Positions 34,440-45,400 of a stretch of DNA of 64,000 nucleotides are shown piece by piece. A model generated the notes under the pieces. It did not search any database. It was not told the DNA's origin and worked only from the letters and a program-made list of their open reading frames with translations. The stretch is from NCBI GenBank assembly GCA_015956445.1, contig WIUZ02000004.1, forward strand, positions 2,496,169 to 2,560,168. The letters are read 5' to 3'. Within the stretch, counting starts at the first letter, position 1, and each line of letters starts with the position of its first letter. This DNA is from Thelephora terrestris (taxonomy: Eukaryota; Basidiomycota; Agaricomycetes; Thelephorales; Thelephoraceae). The position numbers were made by a program, and so were the translations under genes.

Positions 34440-35270
34440 CCCACGCGTAACTCATTGATGTGGCTCCCCGCAAGCACACGGAGTCCACAAACTTCAAGAA
34501 ACGCCGTTTTACACCCAAATCCCGTCGTGAGCTCACAGACCACTGGGTAAGTTGTCAACGCCATCGTTTTTCGTGTCTTGGAGCTAACCTGCGCAAAAAT
34601 CACGCGTCGGGAAAGACTAGGTAGACGGCCTCATTAAGAATCACGCCAACGCTACACGACCACATTCAACCCGGCGCATCCAGAACCATCCCATTCCCAG
34701 AAGATCGCTTCGTCTTGCTCATTACACCTTTCCCTGGATTTCATTGAAGAAATCTCACGTACAATGGTGTTCCGCCCTTCAACGTTCTCAACATTGGTTG
34801 GACAGACCTGGACAGTTCCAACTTCGACGGATGGTCAAGGGGCCAGAAGATCGCGTGGCCACGGACGGTGGAGATTTCTCTCGCAAACGCCTTGATCAAG
34901 GTTCGGAAGCATGTGATGACCAGCCCTCCGTATCTTTTTGCACACGACACTTACTGAAGTCTCTTTTTACAGGCGACGTCTTGTGATTATGAAGGCCCAC
35001 GTACATTCCTCACGTCCTACCTTTCGAACCCGAGCAGCCATCCATCCGCAATGAGAAGTCCACGTCCAACTTCCTCTGGGATTCCGTGACTTCTGGTAAC
35101 CTCGACACCTCCAGCGAGCAGGTCCGGTAAGCTCTCCTGCCTACACCCACGATTACAACCACAATTACGAAATGGATCGGGTCCTCAAGCTCCTTCGAAC
35201 GGCTAGAAATGAGTTGGATTCCGGTGCCTTCCTCTTCTTCAAATTTTTGCACAGGACATACGCTTAGGCC
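34440..35270 (+). pseudogene. U-family copy b
   Basis: It matches the U consensus: RKHTESTNFKKRRFTPKSRRELTDHW, then a GTAAGTTG donor near 34548, LTYNGVPPFNV, WSRGQKI, the second-exon PSIRNEK and WDSVTSDNLDTSSEQV segments, and a DYNHNYEMDRVLKLLRTARNE end. Frames change several times. The conserved intron before exon 2 (about 34905-34973) is present. Function unknown. Confidence 0.5.
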
Positions 35271-35879
35271 CTCGTTAACCAGGGGCGACAGGCGGACGAG
35301 CGTCGGGATATAGGTGTAGTTTGCACATGTACCCTGTCGACGCTGCCCGATTTGCGGTCGTGTTCATTTACCCTCTCCCATACGAGATCAACTCGGTTTG
35401 GGGACGACATCTTTGGGTTTCTGGGGTTGATCAACATCGCCAGCACCCTTGATTCTGTTCACAAACCCCTCCTCGCGAGTTTAGTGGACGCGCTGTTTCG
35501 GCTCAGGGACATCCACACTGTATTTGAGTCTCGAACGATGCACAAGAGTATTTCTTGCAATTTGACAGTACTTGAAACAATGTGATTGCTTCATGCACCC
35601 ATTGGTCACTTGCGGACCCGCGGAAATCCCGGCACTCGTTCGCGTTGAACAACCACTCCCTGGACCATATCACACCTTGAGGAGCATTCAACACCTGTTC
35701 AACTCCCGGGGCCAGCAACCAGCCTGAGTAAACGCAGCAGGAGGCCTCCGGACCTCGAAGGTTTTATTCTGCTGTCGGTCTACTCACGCGAGATCGCGGT
35801 TTTGAATTCATATGATAGTCGGGCATTTCAGGTTTCGTTACATGGGTATATGCACAAGGCTAGATAAGCCAACGTCCAC
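35271..35879. other. Ub-GTPase b spacer
   Basis: It is homologous to 51680-52259 and holds no supported gene. Short frames such as those at 35352-35585 are not conserved. Confidence 0.4.
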
Positions 35880-37090
35880 GAGAGAAAACAACTGCCCCAC
35901 ATCTTGATGTCGTGGAAGTGATGTGTGCCCGATCTGAGTAAAATCCGTCGCGGAAAGTCAGGGATCCTGGAACGCACATCGTCTTCTTCGCATAGTCGAG
36001 CTGCCTCCTTCTTTGAAGATGTGCCATTAGAACGGACAGTGTCCCTGAACGCGTCGACCTGTCGTTTGTAGTCGGATGCCATCCCCCTGCTGTCGGTCTG
36101 AAACTCTTCGACCTCCATTGGATCCCCACTTCAAGTTCCTTCGCGAGCTGTTCATCCTTGTCCTCTACCGCCTGCTCCGTATCATCCCCATTCCTGTTGG
36201 TGCCTCGATTTGGGCGTTGAGCACCCTGTTCAGCTCCACGCCAGCGGCAGTCGCTGGGATACCCTTGCATTCATCTCCGAGATCGTTCTGGATCTGCAGT
36301 GGTCAGGGGCGATTGCCGGGGGATGAGGCGGATAAATCTTCCCGCCAACAGAGCGGAGCTCTCGGGACGTCCTGTCCGAGCACCTCTACCGAGAATGGCC
36401 TCGAAGAAATTCTTCGACTTGACCTCTCGCTCGTTGCCAAGCTTGGAGTCCGTTGGCGTGTTGACGCCCAGGGGGGCGCTGTCGCCACAAAGCTTCCGGA
36501 ATGCGCCAGACTCCTTCCTCGATGTCAATATCTCGGACATATTGGGGTCGGGGATCCGGTGGAAGTAAAGGATGCCAGAGAGCTTGCTTCCTCGTTCGTA
36601 TCTGGATATGGTGGCGTGCGGTTACGACCCGATACATCCTACATAGGGTTTAATCAAATTTTCTGGCGACCGACTGAGTTTGTACTTCACTTACAAGTCT
36701 GCGGGCCATGCGGAGATCGCCGTGTCGCTGGGCGAGGCACCGTCAATTTCGAGAGTATCCATCAAGATGACGCGATGAGCGGCTAGATCGAGAGCGTCCA
36801 CAACTTGAGCCATGGTCGCGCAAGGTCGTAACCTTTGCCAATGCCGAGGTTGGAATTGCCTGAGATCGATGAATAGCATGGATCGTGGCGGGGCCAGGTG
36901 ACGGACGCGTGATAAATCCTCTTGGCGATCCACCGTCGAAAAACAGTACGCACGAAAGTCTTTTCCATTTCTCATGGCACTGTGACTCCGTTGAACAAGA
37001 TCAATCGACAGATTGTCTGAATTTGATGAGAGGCGAAGTAGGTTGAGGTCCAGAAAGACGTGATCAAGGGAGATGAAAGACCTAGAAAAC
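35880..37090 (-). pseudogene. G-domain GTPase copy b (decayed)
   Basis: Family pieces on the minus strand: a G3-like VILMDTLEIDGASPSDTAI near 36700-36780 (the usual Pro-Gly is Leu-Glu), GVWRIPEALWRQ and FRKLCGDSA near 36480-36560, GNEREVKSKNFFEAILGRGARTG near 36370-36440 and the tail DECKGIPATAAGVELNRVLNAQIE near 36200-36280. The NVVIVTNMW segment is deleted or replaced. Frames shift repeatedly. The altered G3 motif and missing G4 rule out normal GTP binding. Confidence 0.62.
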
Positions 37091-37559
37091 ATGTAAAACC
37101 GATGCCGCAGTTACTTCGGGGACATCGGTCCGCAACGACCACCTCCGAGGTGCACGCGATGGTTGCTTCTGGAGCACTCGTATCCTACAAAGAGTACGGT
37201 AGGACGCAAACTCGTGTAAGAGAAAGCTCAAAGACACGACTATGACCCTCAGTGGGTGTCTAGCGTATCGTGCTCTGACCTGTTCGAGGAGCGTGGCGGC
37301 GCGTGATTGGGTACCGCACGAGGGCTAACTTTAGGATGCGTCTGGAAATCTTCCCCCTTCGACGGCCTCCGCGCCCGTTCGCTTATGACGACCATACGTC
37401 CGTCAACGTTGGGTAAAGTGGCGGTTGGATCTGTGCGTCGATGTGGGATACGCCTGGCGACCCTCAGGAAGCAAGAATGGACCATCCTGCAAGGCATCAG
37501 CGTTTGGTGAGGGTAAAACAAGGCCAGCGGACTAGAGAAGGGTAGTTTCTCACTGGCCA

Positions 37560-37860
37560 GGGATGGGATTTAGAGTCTGCCCATCTGCAGACGGGTATTC
37601 CCCACGCTTAGCGTTTGGGGGCTTGGGGTGCGAAAAACGCCTCGAGTCCCACGCGTCCATCTATCTGCTGCCCACCCCATCATCTACACCGAATCAACGA
37701 CAAAATTGAATTGCGAAATATCCTCGTGATACCGAAAGGCCATCATCGAGAGCGAAGCATAGCAAGGAGCGGGATTTGCCCCGCCGAGGGCACAGGACAA
37801 GTTGTTCAGGCTTTCGACGCTGAATTCCAGCCCGCACTGGCCGAGCAAACGATCCCCTGA
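37560..37860 (+). pseudogene. NWD exon-1 relic b
   Basis: The sequence around 37690-37820 matches NWD exon 1 (IPKGHHRERSIARSGICPAEGTGQ against IPKGHRRERSTARSEMSPTEGTGE in NWD1), with upstream homology back to about 37300. The start Met codon is lost (AAATTGAATTGCG for AAATGGGTTTGCG). After LAEQTIP the sequence runs straight into U upstream sequence, so the rest of the NWD gene is gone. Confidence 0.7.
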
Positions 37861-38199
37861 ACTCACCCAGTGCGGCGAGTAAAATCAAAAGAAGTGCGAT
37901 TCACCAGTGCCGCCAAACCTCCACGCTTCGCAGTGAAGCCCTTGAAAAACTCTCATCGCCAGAAAGAAACACATGAAGTCGTGTGTGTTCATGAGCTCCC
38001 TCCGTGAGTTTACGATGAAGCATCGCGGAACGAAGGAAGAAAATCGTGACAAGTTGCTGTCCCACATTCCGACCGTTACGGTCTCAGAGCCAGTGACGAC
38101 AGAATCGATCGATCGAAGGGCCTGTGCGGCGCACTCTCCCGAGTCCCGGAGTCCATCTGAGCTCCCCTCTCTTCACAGCCCTCTCAAACCATCTTCACG

Positions 38200-39240
38200 T
38201 ATCCCGCGCGTTGACCCAGCACACCAAGTCCACAAACTTCCAGAAGCATTCTTCGACACCCAAACGGTTTCGTGGGGCTACCGACCGCCGGGTAAGTCGT
38301 CAGTGGAATTATTGTCAGCGTGTCGGAGCTCATGAGCCGTGCAGATTGAATCTCGTATCGGAGAAGACCAGGCTCATTATGCATCAAGGATTATCTCAAC
38401 GCGACACGCTTGCACTCCTCCAAAGAAACCGCCTGCCGCGTTCAGAACGACCTCACTCATCACTTCCAGCAAGATTGGTCGGTCTTGGCTACCTACTCTA
38501 CTGGGCGTCATCGAAACCCAAGGCTGAACGGCAGTTTGTCCTACACTGGTGTCTCGCACACCAGCGCTGGCCAGCCTGACTTGGACTCCCCCAACGACGA
38601 CCCAGTTGTCCACGGCTGCGCGGTCTATGACTGTTCAACAACGTTTGGCTGGTGACGAACGGCAGCTGAAAGCACAGGTAGACGAGTTGACTGAAGAACT
38701 GAAGGCAAACCAGCATCCGAATCGAATGCGACTGATTCAAGAGGTGATCCCGGTACGGTTCCTCGCTACCTCGACGGCCACGGTCATTTGGGATTTCTCT
38801 CGCCGACTTCCCAATGAAGGTTCGCAAGCCTAAGCAACGCACGTGACGATCAACCTTTTGATTCTTCATCTGTGGGGTGCTTATCAGAGTCTCTTTTTAC
38901 AGGCATGGCTCGTGGTCATGAAGTCCTCCCGTCCGTCTCTCGACTGCCTCCATCCCGCCATCCAAATCCGGAAAGCCATCTTCCCTCCACGAGTCTGAGA
39001 TCATGTCTACCCTCAGCTGGGATGCCGTGGTCTCTGATAACCTCAGCATCTTCAGCGAAGAGGACTGGGAAAATCGCGAGTCCGTCTTAAACCAACGACA
39101 CCCTCGATTACGAGTTGGATCGGGACCTCAAGCTCCTTCGAATGGCTCGAAATGATTCGGGTTCGAGCGCTTCTCCCACTTGCACCGCTCGCAGAGGACG
39201 TACGGCCCGGGCACCGTCAACAAGAGGTGACGTACGACGA
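38200..39240 (+). pseudogene. U-family copy c
   Basis: One of the better-preserved copies. It has QNDLTHHFQQDWSVLATYST, LSYTGVSHTSAGQPDLDSPN and DPVVHGCAVYD, then a patch unique to this copy (LAGDERQLKAQVDELTEELKAN, near 38645-38710) that interrupts the usual DGQEYYDQK segment. The standard intron (about 38840-38902) and exon 2 (HEVLPSVSR, MSTLSWDAVVSDNLSIFSEEDWENRES, DYELDRDLKLLRMARND) follow. It lacks a continuous frame. Confidence 0.5.
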
Positions 39241-40040
39241 ACATCAAGATTGAAACGACGTACATCCAGCGAGTTCTTGCCGACTTGTCGTCGTTGTCGT
39301 TTATTCTTTGCCGTGCGACATCGCTCCAGCTTGAAGGTACTCTTCCTCGTTCCTTAAGGTCGATCCACTCTACCTATACCGTTGTTCGTGTTTATGAACC
39401 TTTCTTTGCGGAGTAGACGCACTGCCTTGACTCGAGCGCATCGGTGTAACTCTGAGGCTGTTTCGGCAAGGATTTAATAGATCTTTTCGTAATCAGATAT
39501 CATCTGGAACAACCCTCGATTGCTTCGTTCATCCGTCGGTCACCGTTGCGCGTGCGCACTCGCAGGACTCACGGCGGTGTTCACCTTATCCTAAACTGTG
39601 CTACATCGTGAGGAGCATTCAGCTACTTGGGGACTCAAGTTCTCAGCTATAGAGCCAGTCCCGAGGCTAGCCATCAAACGCAACGAGGGCCTAATACCGC
39701 CGTCAAGACTGGTGACCGGAATCCGCTAACCGAAATCAATTGAAATCAAGGCGATGTATGTCGCATTACATGTAAGCGACCAAATTCAGCGCCCTACATC
39801 GACCTAACCTGTAATTTCACTGAACCCAAGGTGCAGGATTGCTCACTGCGCCTGCTATCATGTGCTATCGCTCGGTCCGCATGTGATCAGAATTTTGATG
39901 AGATAGTGGGAAATTTTGTACGTGTTTTACACGAGCACCATACGAGGCGCGATGACACACCGTCTAAGAAATTAAAACAAAGGAAAAGTCCTGCAAGTCG
40001 ACGCCATCGAGGTACACTGCAATCCTAGAGAAAACCCCGT
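39241..40040. other. U-to-GTPase spacer ending in a GTPase stub
   Basis: The sequence follows the normal spacer (compare 2138-2882) up to the 3' edge of a GTPase gene (CGACGCCATCGAGGTACACTG, about 39999). It then breaks off near 40040. This marks the left side of a deletion junction. Confidence 0.5.
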
Positions 40041-40229
40041 CTATGCTGAGGAAGAGATTCCGAGTTCACGATTAAGTATCGTGGGATGGAGGGAAGAAGC
40101 CCGACGAGTTGCTGCATGCCCCGGGACTGAGATTGTCAGCAAAGGCCGACACGACCGTCGCTGATTGACGCATCTGCCGTCGACGAAGAAGATGGTGGCA
40201 GGACTTCAACAGGTTTTGGCTTGCTTACT

Positions 40230-40390
40230 GACCGGAGGAGATGGAGACTGTGTCACCTTAATTGATCCCATGGTACTTAGTCAGGTTGGTTACTCTGCAA
40301 ACCTCGCAGAGAAGCTGAACGTAGGTGACTGACAGCCTTCGCTCGGTTCATCGCCCCCGTAAGTGGTTGCAATCTGTTTAGAGGATCCTT
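40230..40390 (-). pseudogene. Short ACS relic in SEG1
   Basis: It matches the 5' part of ACS (AGAGAAGCTGAACGTAGGTG, CAGCCTTCGCTCGGTTCATCG). It is the only piece of ACS left at this position and is immediately followed by a U copy. The equivalent remnant is at 56035-56130. Confidence 0.6.
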
Positions 40391-40619
40391 GACTCACGAC
40401 ATTATCAAACCTTGACAAGTTGCTGTCCCACTCCGACTAAACCGACGCGCCATCGATTCATCACCAAGGAGTAGAGCTGGCTGGAGAGTGACGGCACTGG
40501 TGTTTTTGATGATTTCAGGACGTTGAAGATCATCCGGGCTCTGAACGATGTGACGATCTGCATCCGATCGCTCTTGTTCTCCAAATCTCACCCTCTGAGC
40601 CCTCCTCTGAGTCCTTCTC

Positions 40620-41390
40620 AAAGCATCATCGCATGTCCTGCGCGCTCGCTCCTTGATACGGCTCCCTGCCAGCTCATCGAGTCCAGAAACTCCGTTTGGC
40701 ACCCAGATGCTGGCGTGAGGTCACAGGCTGCTGGGTTGGTCGTCAATACCATTGTTGTTCGTGCGTTGAAGCTAAACCGTGCAAAAATCTCGCGTTGGAA
40801 CAGACCAGGCTTGCCCTCATTGAGAATAACACCGACGCGGAAAGCTTGCACACAGTCCGGCGCATACAGAACAATCCCATTCGTCGGTTTTCGGCCAGGT
40901 TAGCCCAGCTTGTTACCGACCTGGACAGCTCCAGCGTCGACAGCCGCATGGTCGGAGATGGTCAAGAGGACTGCCACCAGAAGATCACGCGGCCATGGAT
41001 GGACGGTGGAGATCTCTCTCACGGACGCCCGTCTCTTCCCGCGTGCAGGGTCTTGTGGTTATGGAATTCTCTCATCACTTGCACGACCTGCGTCTCACCA
41101 TCCGAACTCGGGGAGCCATCCTTCCGCCGTGAGTTCGAGACTATGCTCAACTTCAGCTGGGATTCCATGATCCCTAATAACATCAGTGCGAAGCCTGGAA
41201 AGATCTCAAGTCTCTCTCGATACGGTCGATTACGAGTTGGATCGGGGCCTCGAGTTTCTTCGGACAGCTAGAGGTGGTTCAGATTTTGGTACTTCTTCCC
41301 TTCCGCGACTATCCTACAGCAGTCATTCACTCGGGCCCTCGTCAACAAGAGGCGACGGGTGGACAAACATCGGGATTGAGGTGTAGTTTC
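40620..41390 (+). pseudogene. U-family copy d (divergent)
   Basis: It shares DGQEDCHQKITRPW, EISLTDARLFP, SPSELGEPSFRREFETM and LNFSWDSMIPNNIS with the family and pairs most closely with copy g (56.3-57.1 kb). The normal intron before exon 2 is shortened. Copies d and g form a separate subfamily. Function unknown. Confidence 0.5.
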
Positions 41391-41779
41391 TATGGCTTGC
41401 AGTGACATCTCACCTGTCGATGCTTTCTGATTTGGTGCCGTGGTCACTTGCCCGGTCACACGAGTTTGGGGACGACATTTTCGAGTATTCTGATGGTAAT
41501 CAACCTTGCCTATGCCCTCGACAGGTGCCCCACAGTATTTTTTGTAATTGGATACTATATGAAATAATTCGTTGCGGTCCGCGGAAATTACGACGTGACC
41601 CCTCCCTGAGCCGTATCACACAAAGAGTCATCCTTAAACTATTGGGGGTAGGCTGAACCGGGTATCCCGAGTACCCTCATCACGACCTCGGGACGTTCGC
41701 ATCAACTCGCGAGGGCGAAGAGAGGGAGACAAACCCTCATTACCTGAGAGGGCCCGGGCTTCTATCCGTTACAGGGGGA

Positions 41780-42200
41780 TGTGACGAATGAAACGATGCG
41801 GCTCTTGGCTCGTTCGGACGTTGGGGTTCATAGGGTCCTTGGTGATGGCAGGCTTCTGGCATTTGGCAGAGGGAGGCTTTTGTTGAATTTTCGGGCGTCT
41901 TCGCGTTTCTCCCCTACGAACAAATGGATAATGTGAGAGAGAGTCGTGGATGAAATGAGGGATATTTTTATGCCCAGCAGTTCGACGACTCTGAGACCTT
42001 GCGCGCCGGAGATGAGGGCTGGCTGGGCACAGGCGTGGGCCAGATGCAGGTTCGAGGTACGAGCCGAGTACGAGCCATATTCATTGGTGTTGGTGAGAAC
42101 GTCTGGAGCCAAGTTGATGTGAGAAGTGGCGGTTGCATATATGTACCTCGGAGTCAACGAAGGCCGCATCAGAGGACCACCAGCAATCGCACGAGTGTGT
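41780..42200 (-). pseudogene. Fragment of an unidentified gene upstream of NWD2
   Basis: Minus-strand coding-like sequence with no other copy in the window: DVLTNTNEYGSYSARTSNLH, LAHACAQPALISGAQGLRVVELLGIK, HIIHLFVGEKREDARKFNK, then in another frame KPPSAKCQKPAITKDPMNPNV to a TAA near 41780. A possible 47-bp intron (GTACAT to CCAG) precedes DVLTN. The frame change near 41880 suggests decay or one indel. I have the impression of a conserved eukaryotic protein but cannot name it. Confidence 0.45.
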
Positions 42201-42420
42201 TGAGGTCAGGTTATCAATTGAAGTTGTCGGCATTGGGTGTTCCACAACCCCGGAGAGACAGGGAAATGCGAAATGGAGGATGTCGTTTGAAATCCAATTC
42301 TCCTCTGGACGGAAGAAACTCTGATATTTTCCAGCGTCTAGCAGTTTCCCAGAACGGAATCAGGCCACGAGGCCATCTATCTCTTATCAGCCCACCATCG
42401 ACACCGAACTCACTACAAAA

Positions 42421-45400
42421 ATGGGATTGCGAGATCGTCTCCGTCGATTAAAAGACCGTCATCGAGAACGAAACAGGGCAAGGAACGAGACAGGTCCCAT
42501 CGGGGAGCCAAGCGAAGTTGAACCCGTCGCGCCGCGCTCCACAGGGGAGCCAGCACCAGATCTCCGCATCGGCGACCCGAACCAACCGACTCCTGGGCCC
42601 TCGGCCTCTCGCACTCCGTATCCCAACGGTACGCAGCCATTTAGTCACAAAAAGATCCATCTAATCGTACTTTTTCGCGCGACGCAGATTCCCCCTCCGC
42701 TTTTACTCAATCCCTGCCTGATTCTAGCGAAAAACAAACCACGGTCGCACCACGTCTCGTCGATCCAGCACCAGATCCGTACAATGTTGCCCCGACTCTA
42801 CAAACAATCGAGCCCTCAGCTTCTCACGATCAGAAATCCAACGGTATGCGGCCTTTCGCTTCCCAAAACATCCGTCTAATCGTATTTCTTCGCTCTACCC
42901 AGATATCCCTTCCACTTCCATTCCATCCCAGCCTGATTCCGCCGAAAAACAAGGCGCACACACGGGACCCCCGAATCCTTCTAAAGAATCGCGTGCGGTA
43001 GATGCTGACAAGGACACCGGGAAGCTCAAGTCCCTCGCGTATTCCGTAGCTAAGACAATTCTCCTTGGGGTCAGAGAGTCCGCAGATGCATTCGGTCCAC
43101 TCAAGTCTGTCGCCGGAGGTCTCTGTTTTATATTGGACAATTACGAGGTACAGTCCTTCTCCCGCACTCGCGATCCCCAACGCTTAGAGTTGCACCAGCG
43201 AACGAAGGCAAACCAACAGTCAATAGAATCGTTGGCACCCCGGGTCCAGGAGGTTGCTCAGTTGGTCTACGCGCCTGTTTCTCCGAGTGATACCGATGAA
43301 CAATTGAGGAGAGGCGTTCTGGAAGGGTAAGTCCATACCCTTCGATATTAGGCAACGACTCTGACGTATGAATCCCTAGCAAATTGCACGCCGTTGATCA
43401 AGATCTACACGGACTGATGGAGCAAGGAAAGGTCGAAGGTTTTTTCAGCAATGTTGAGAACACCGATAAAATTCGTGGACTGGTTGAGGACATCCGTGAT
43501 GCGATGATTCAATATCAGGTTTGTTTTTGGCAATACTCGCACTTCCCAGCACCTCTGACGTTCGCTTCAGACTTCATTACAGCAAGGTCTCTACAACAAG
43601 AGTTGCCAGCTTATTGTAAGGCCTGCTTCCCTGCTCCTGATCCTCACACGTTGATTGTTGAATAGGAATCTGTGGACCTCACCCTTCTCAATGGGATGTA
43701 TCATGCTTTGGGCGCTGGCTACAGCAGCGGGAACAGGCAGGGGTGCCTGAGGGGAACGAGGCAGGATGTACTTGGAGAGGTTCAACGCTGGTTGACAGAC
43801 AAGCAGGATAAACGTGTGTTCTGGCTGAACGGCCTGGCCGGAACCGGAAAGTCCACTCTCGCTCAAACATTTGCTGAAACAAGCTTTGCGGATGGAAAAC
43901 TTGGGGCAAGCTTCTTCTGCTCGCGGGATTTTGCGGAACGGAGTAACCTTCAGACAATCTTTCCAACTCTTGCATTCCAGCTTGCCTACAAGTATCCCTC
44001 TTTTCGTGGGAAGTTGTTGGAGGTCTTGAAAGCAATCCCAGATGTTGGACAGGAGTCCCTCTGCTCCCAGATGGAGAAACTCATCATCGGACCATTCAAA
44101 GCCTCCCCCACTGTCTCAACCCTCATCATCATTGACGCCCTTGACGAGTGCAAGGACAAAGAACCTGCATCTGCCATCCTTTCCATCCTCTCACGCTACA
44201 CCAAGGAAATCCCCAATGTCAAATTTTTCATCACCGGACGTCCTGAACCCCCCATCCGCTCTGGGTTCCGTCTCAAACCACTCCGCCCTATCACAGAAGT
44301 GCTCAGGCTCCATGATGTAGAGCGATCATCTGTTGATGCAGATATCAAACTATATCTCAGGACTCAGCTGGCCAAGATTGTTGGGGCAAGGAGTGACTGT
44401 GACTTGACAGAGCAATGGCCAGGCCCAGACGATCTCAATGTCCTCTGTGAGAAGGCTGCTGGCCTATTCATCTATGCCTCAACAGTTGTCAAATTTGTTG
44501 AATCCCCAAAACACCTTCCCACTCAGAGGCTTTCCCTCATCATCTCCCTCCCACAAAATACTTCACAGGAAGGAAAGTTAGGTGTTGATGTCCTCTACTC
44601 CCAGGTCCTGAATCAAGCCTCCCATGGTATAGATCCAAGTGAGGAGGATTTCTATTCTGGTTTAAGGACTGTCATTGGAACAGTGGTGCTGGTGTTCAAC
44701 CCTCTCTCAGTTAAAGCACTTTCAGACCTTCTCCCAAAGTCCAAAATCCCTACCACCCTCCGCCCCCTCCACTCCCTCCTCCTTGTACCAGAAACAGAGA
44801 AGACAGCAGACCCAGAGAAAAAAGCAGACCCAGTTCAAGCCTTTCACAAGTCGTTTCCCGACTTCCTCACAGATGCCAGCCGGTGCAGGGATGAGAAGTT
44901 TTTTGTGGAGCCAAAGGTTCATCATGCAGAGATTTTGCTGTCATGCCTGAGGATAATGAAGGAAAGGTTGAAGAGAAACATCTGTGACCTTGAGGACCAT
45001 ATTGTTCTTAGTGAGGTGAAGAACCTTTCCACCCAAAAAAGCAATAACATTGGAGATGCACTGGAATATGCCTGCCAGTTTTGGACAAAGCACCTTCTGG
45101 AGATCCCTGGAAGCAGCCCCCATGCCAAGAAAATAGCAGAGGCAATAGATGAATTCTCTGCAACCAGCTTGTTGTATTGGATTGAAGTCCTTGTGCTTAC
45201 AGGAAAACTTGGTGTTGGAGTTTATGCCATGAATGATGTTGAGCAATGGTGTGCTTCGGTGAGTGTTATTTGAACCATTAACTGAGATTCAAACTGATGA
45301 TTTTCTAGGTGGGAGTTGTGTGCAAGTGGACAAATGACACCCAACGCTTCCTGTTGGAAAATTTTGACATAATCCATGACTCTCCTTCTCAGATATTCCA

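Larger units (their letters stand above)
31161..41640. repeat. Segmental duplication, copy 1 (SEG1)
   Basis: SEG1 contains in order ACSb, Ub, GTPase b, NWD exon-1 relic b, Uc, an ACS relic and Ud. The same items in the same orientation recur at 47.6-57.4 kb with an offset of about 16.4 kb, falling to 15.7 kb at the right end through indels. NWD2 lies between the two copies. Confidence 0.8.
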
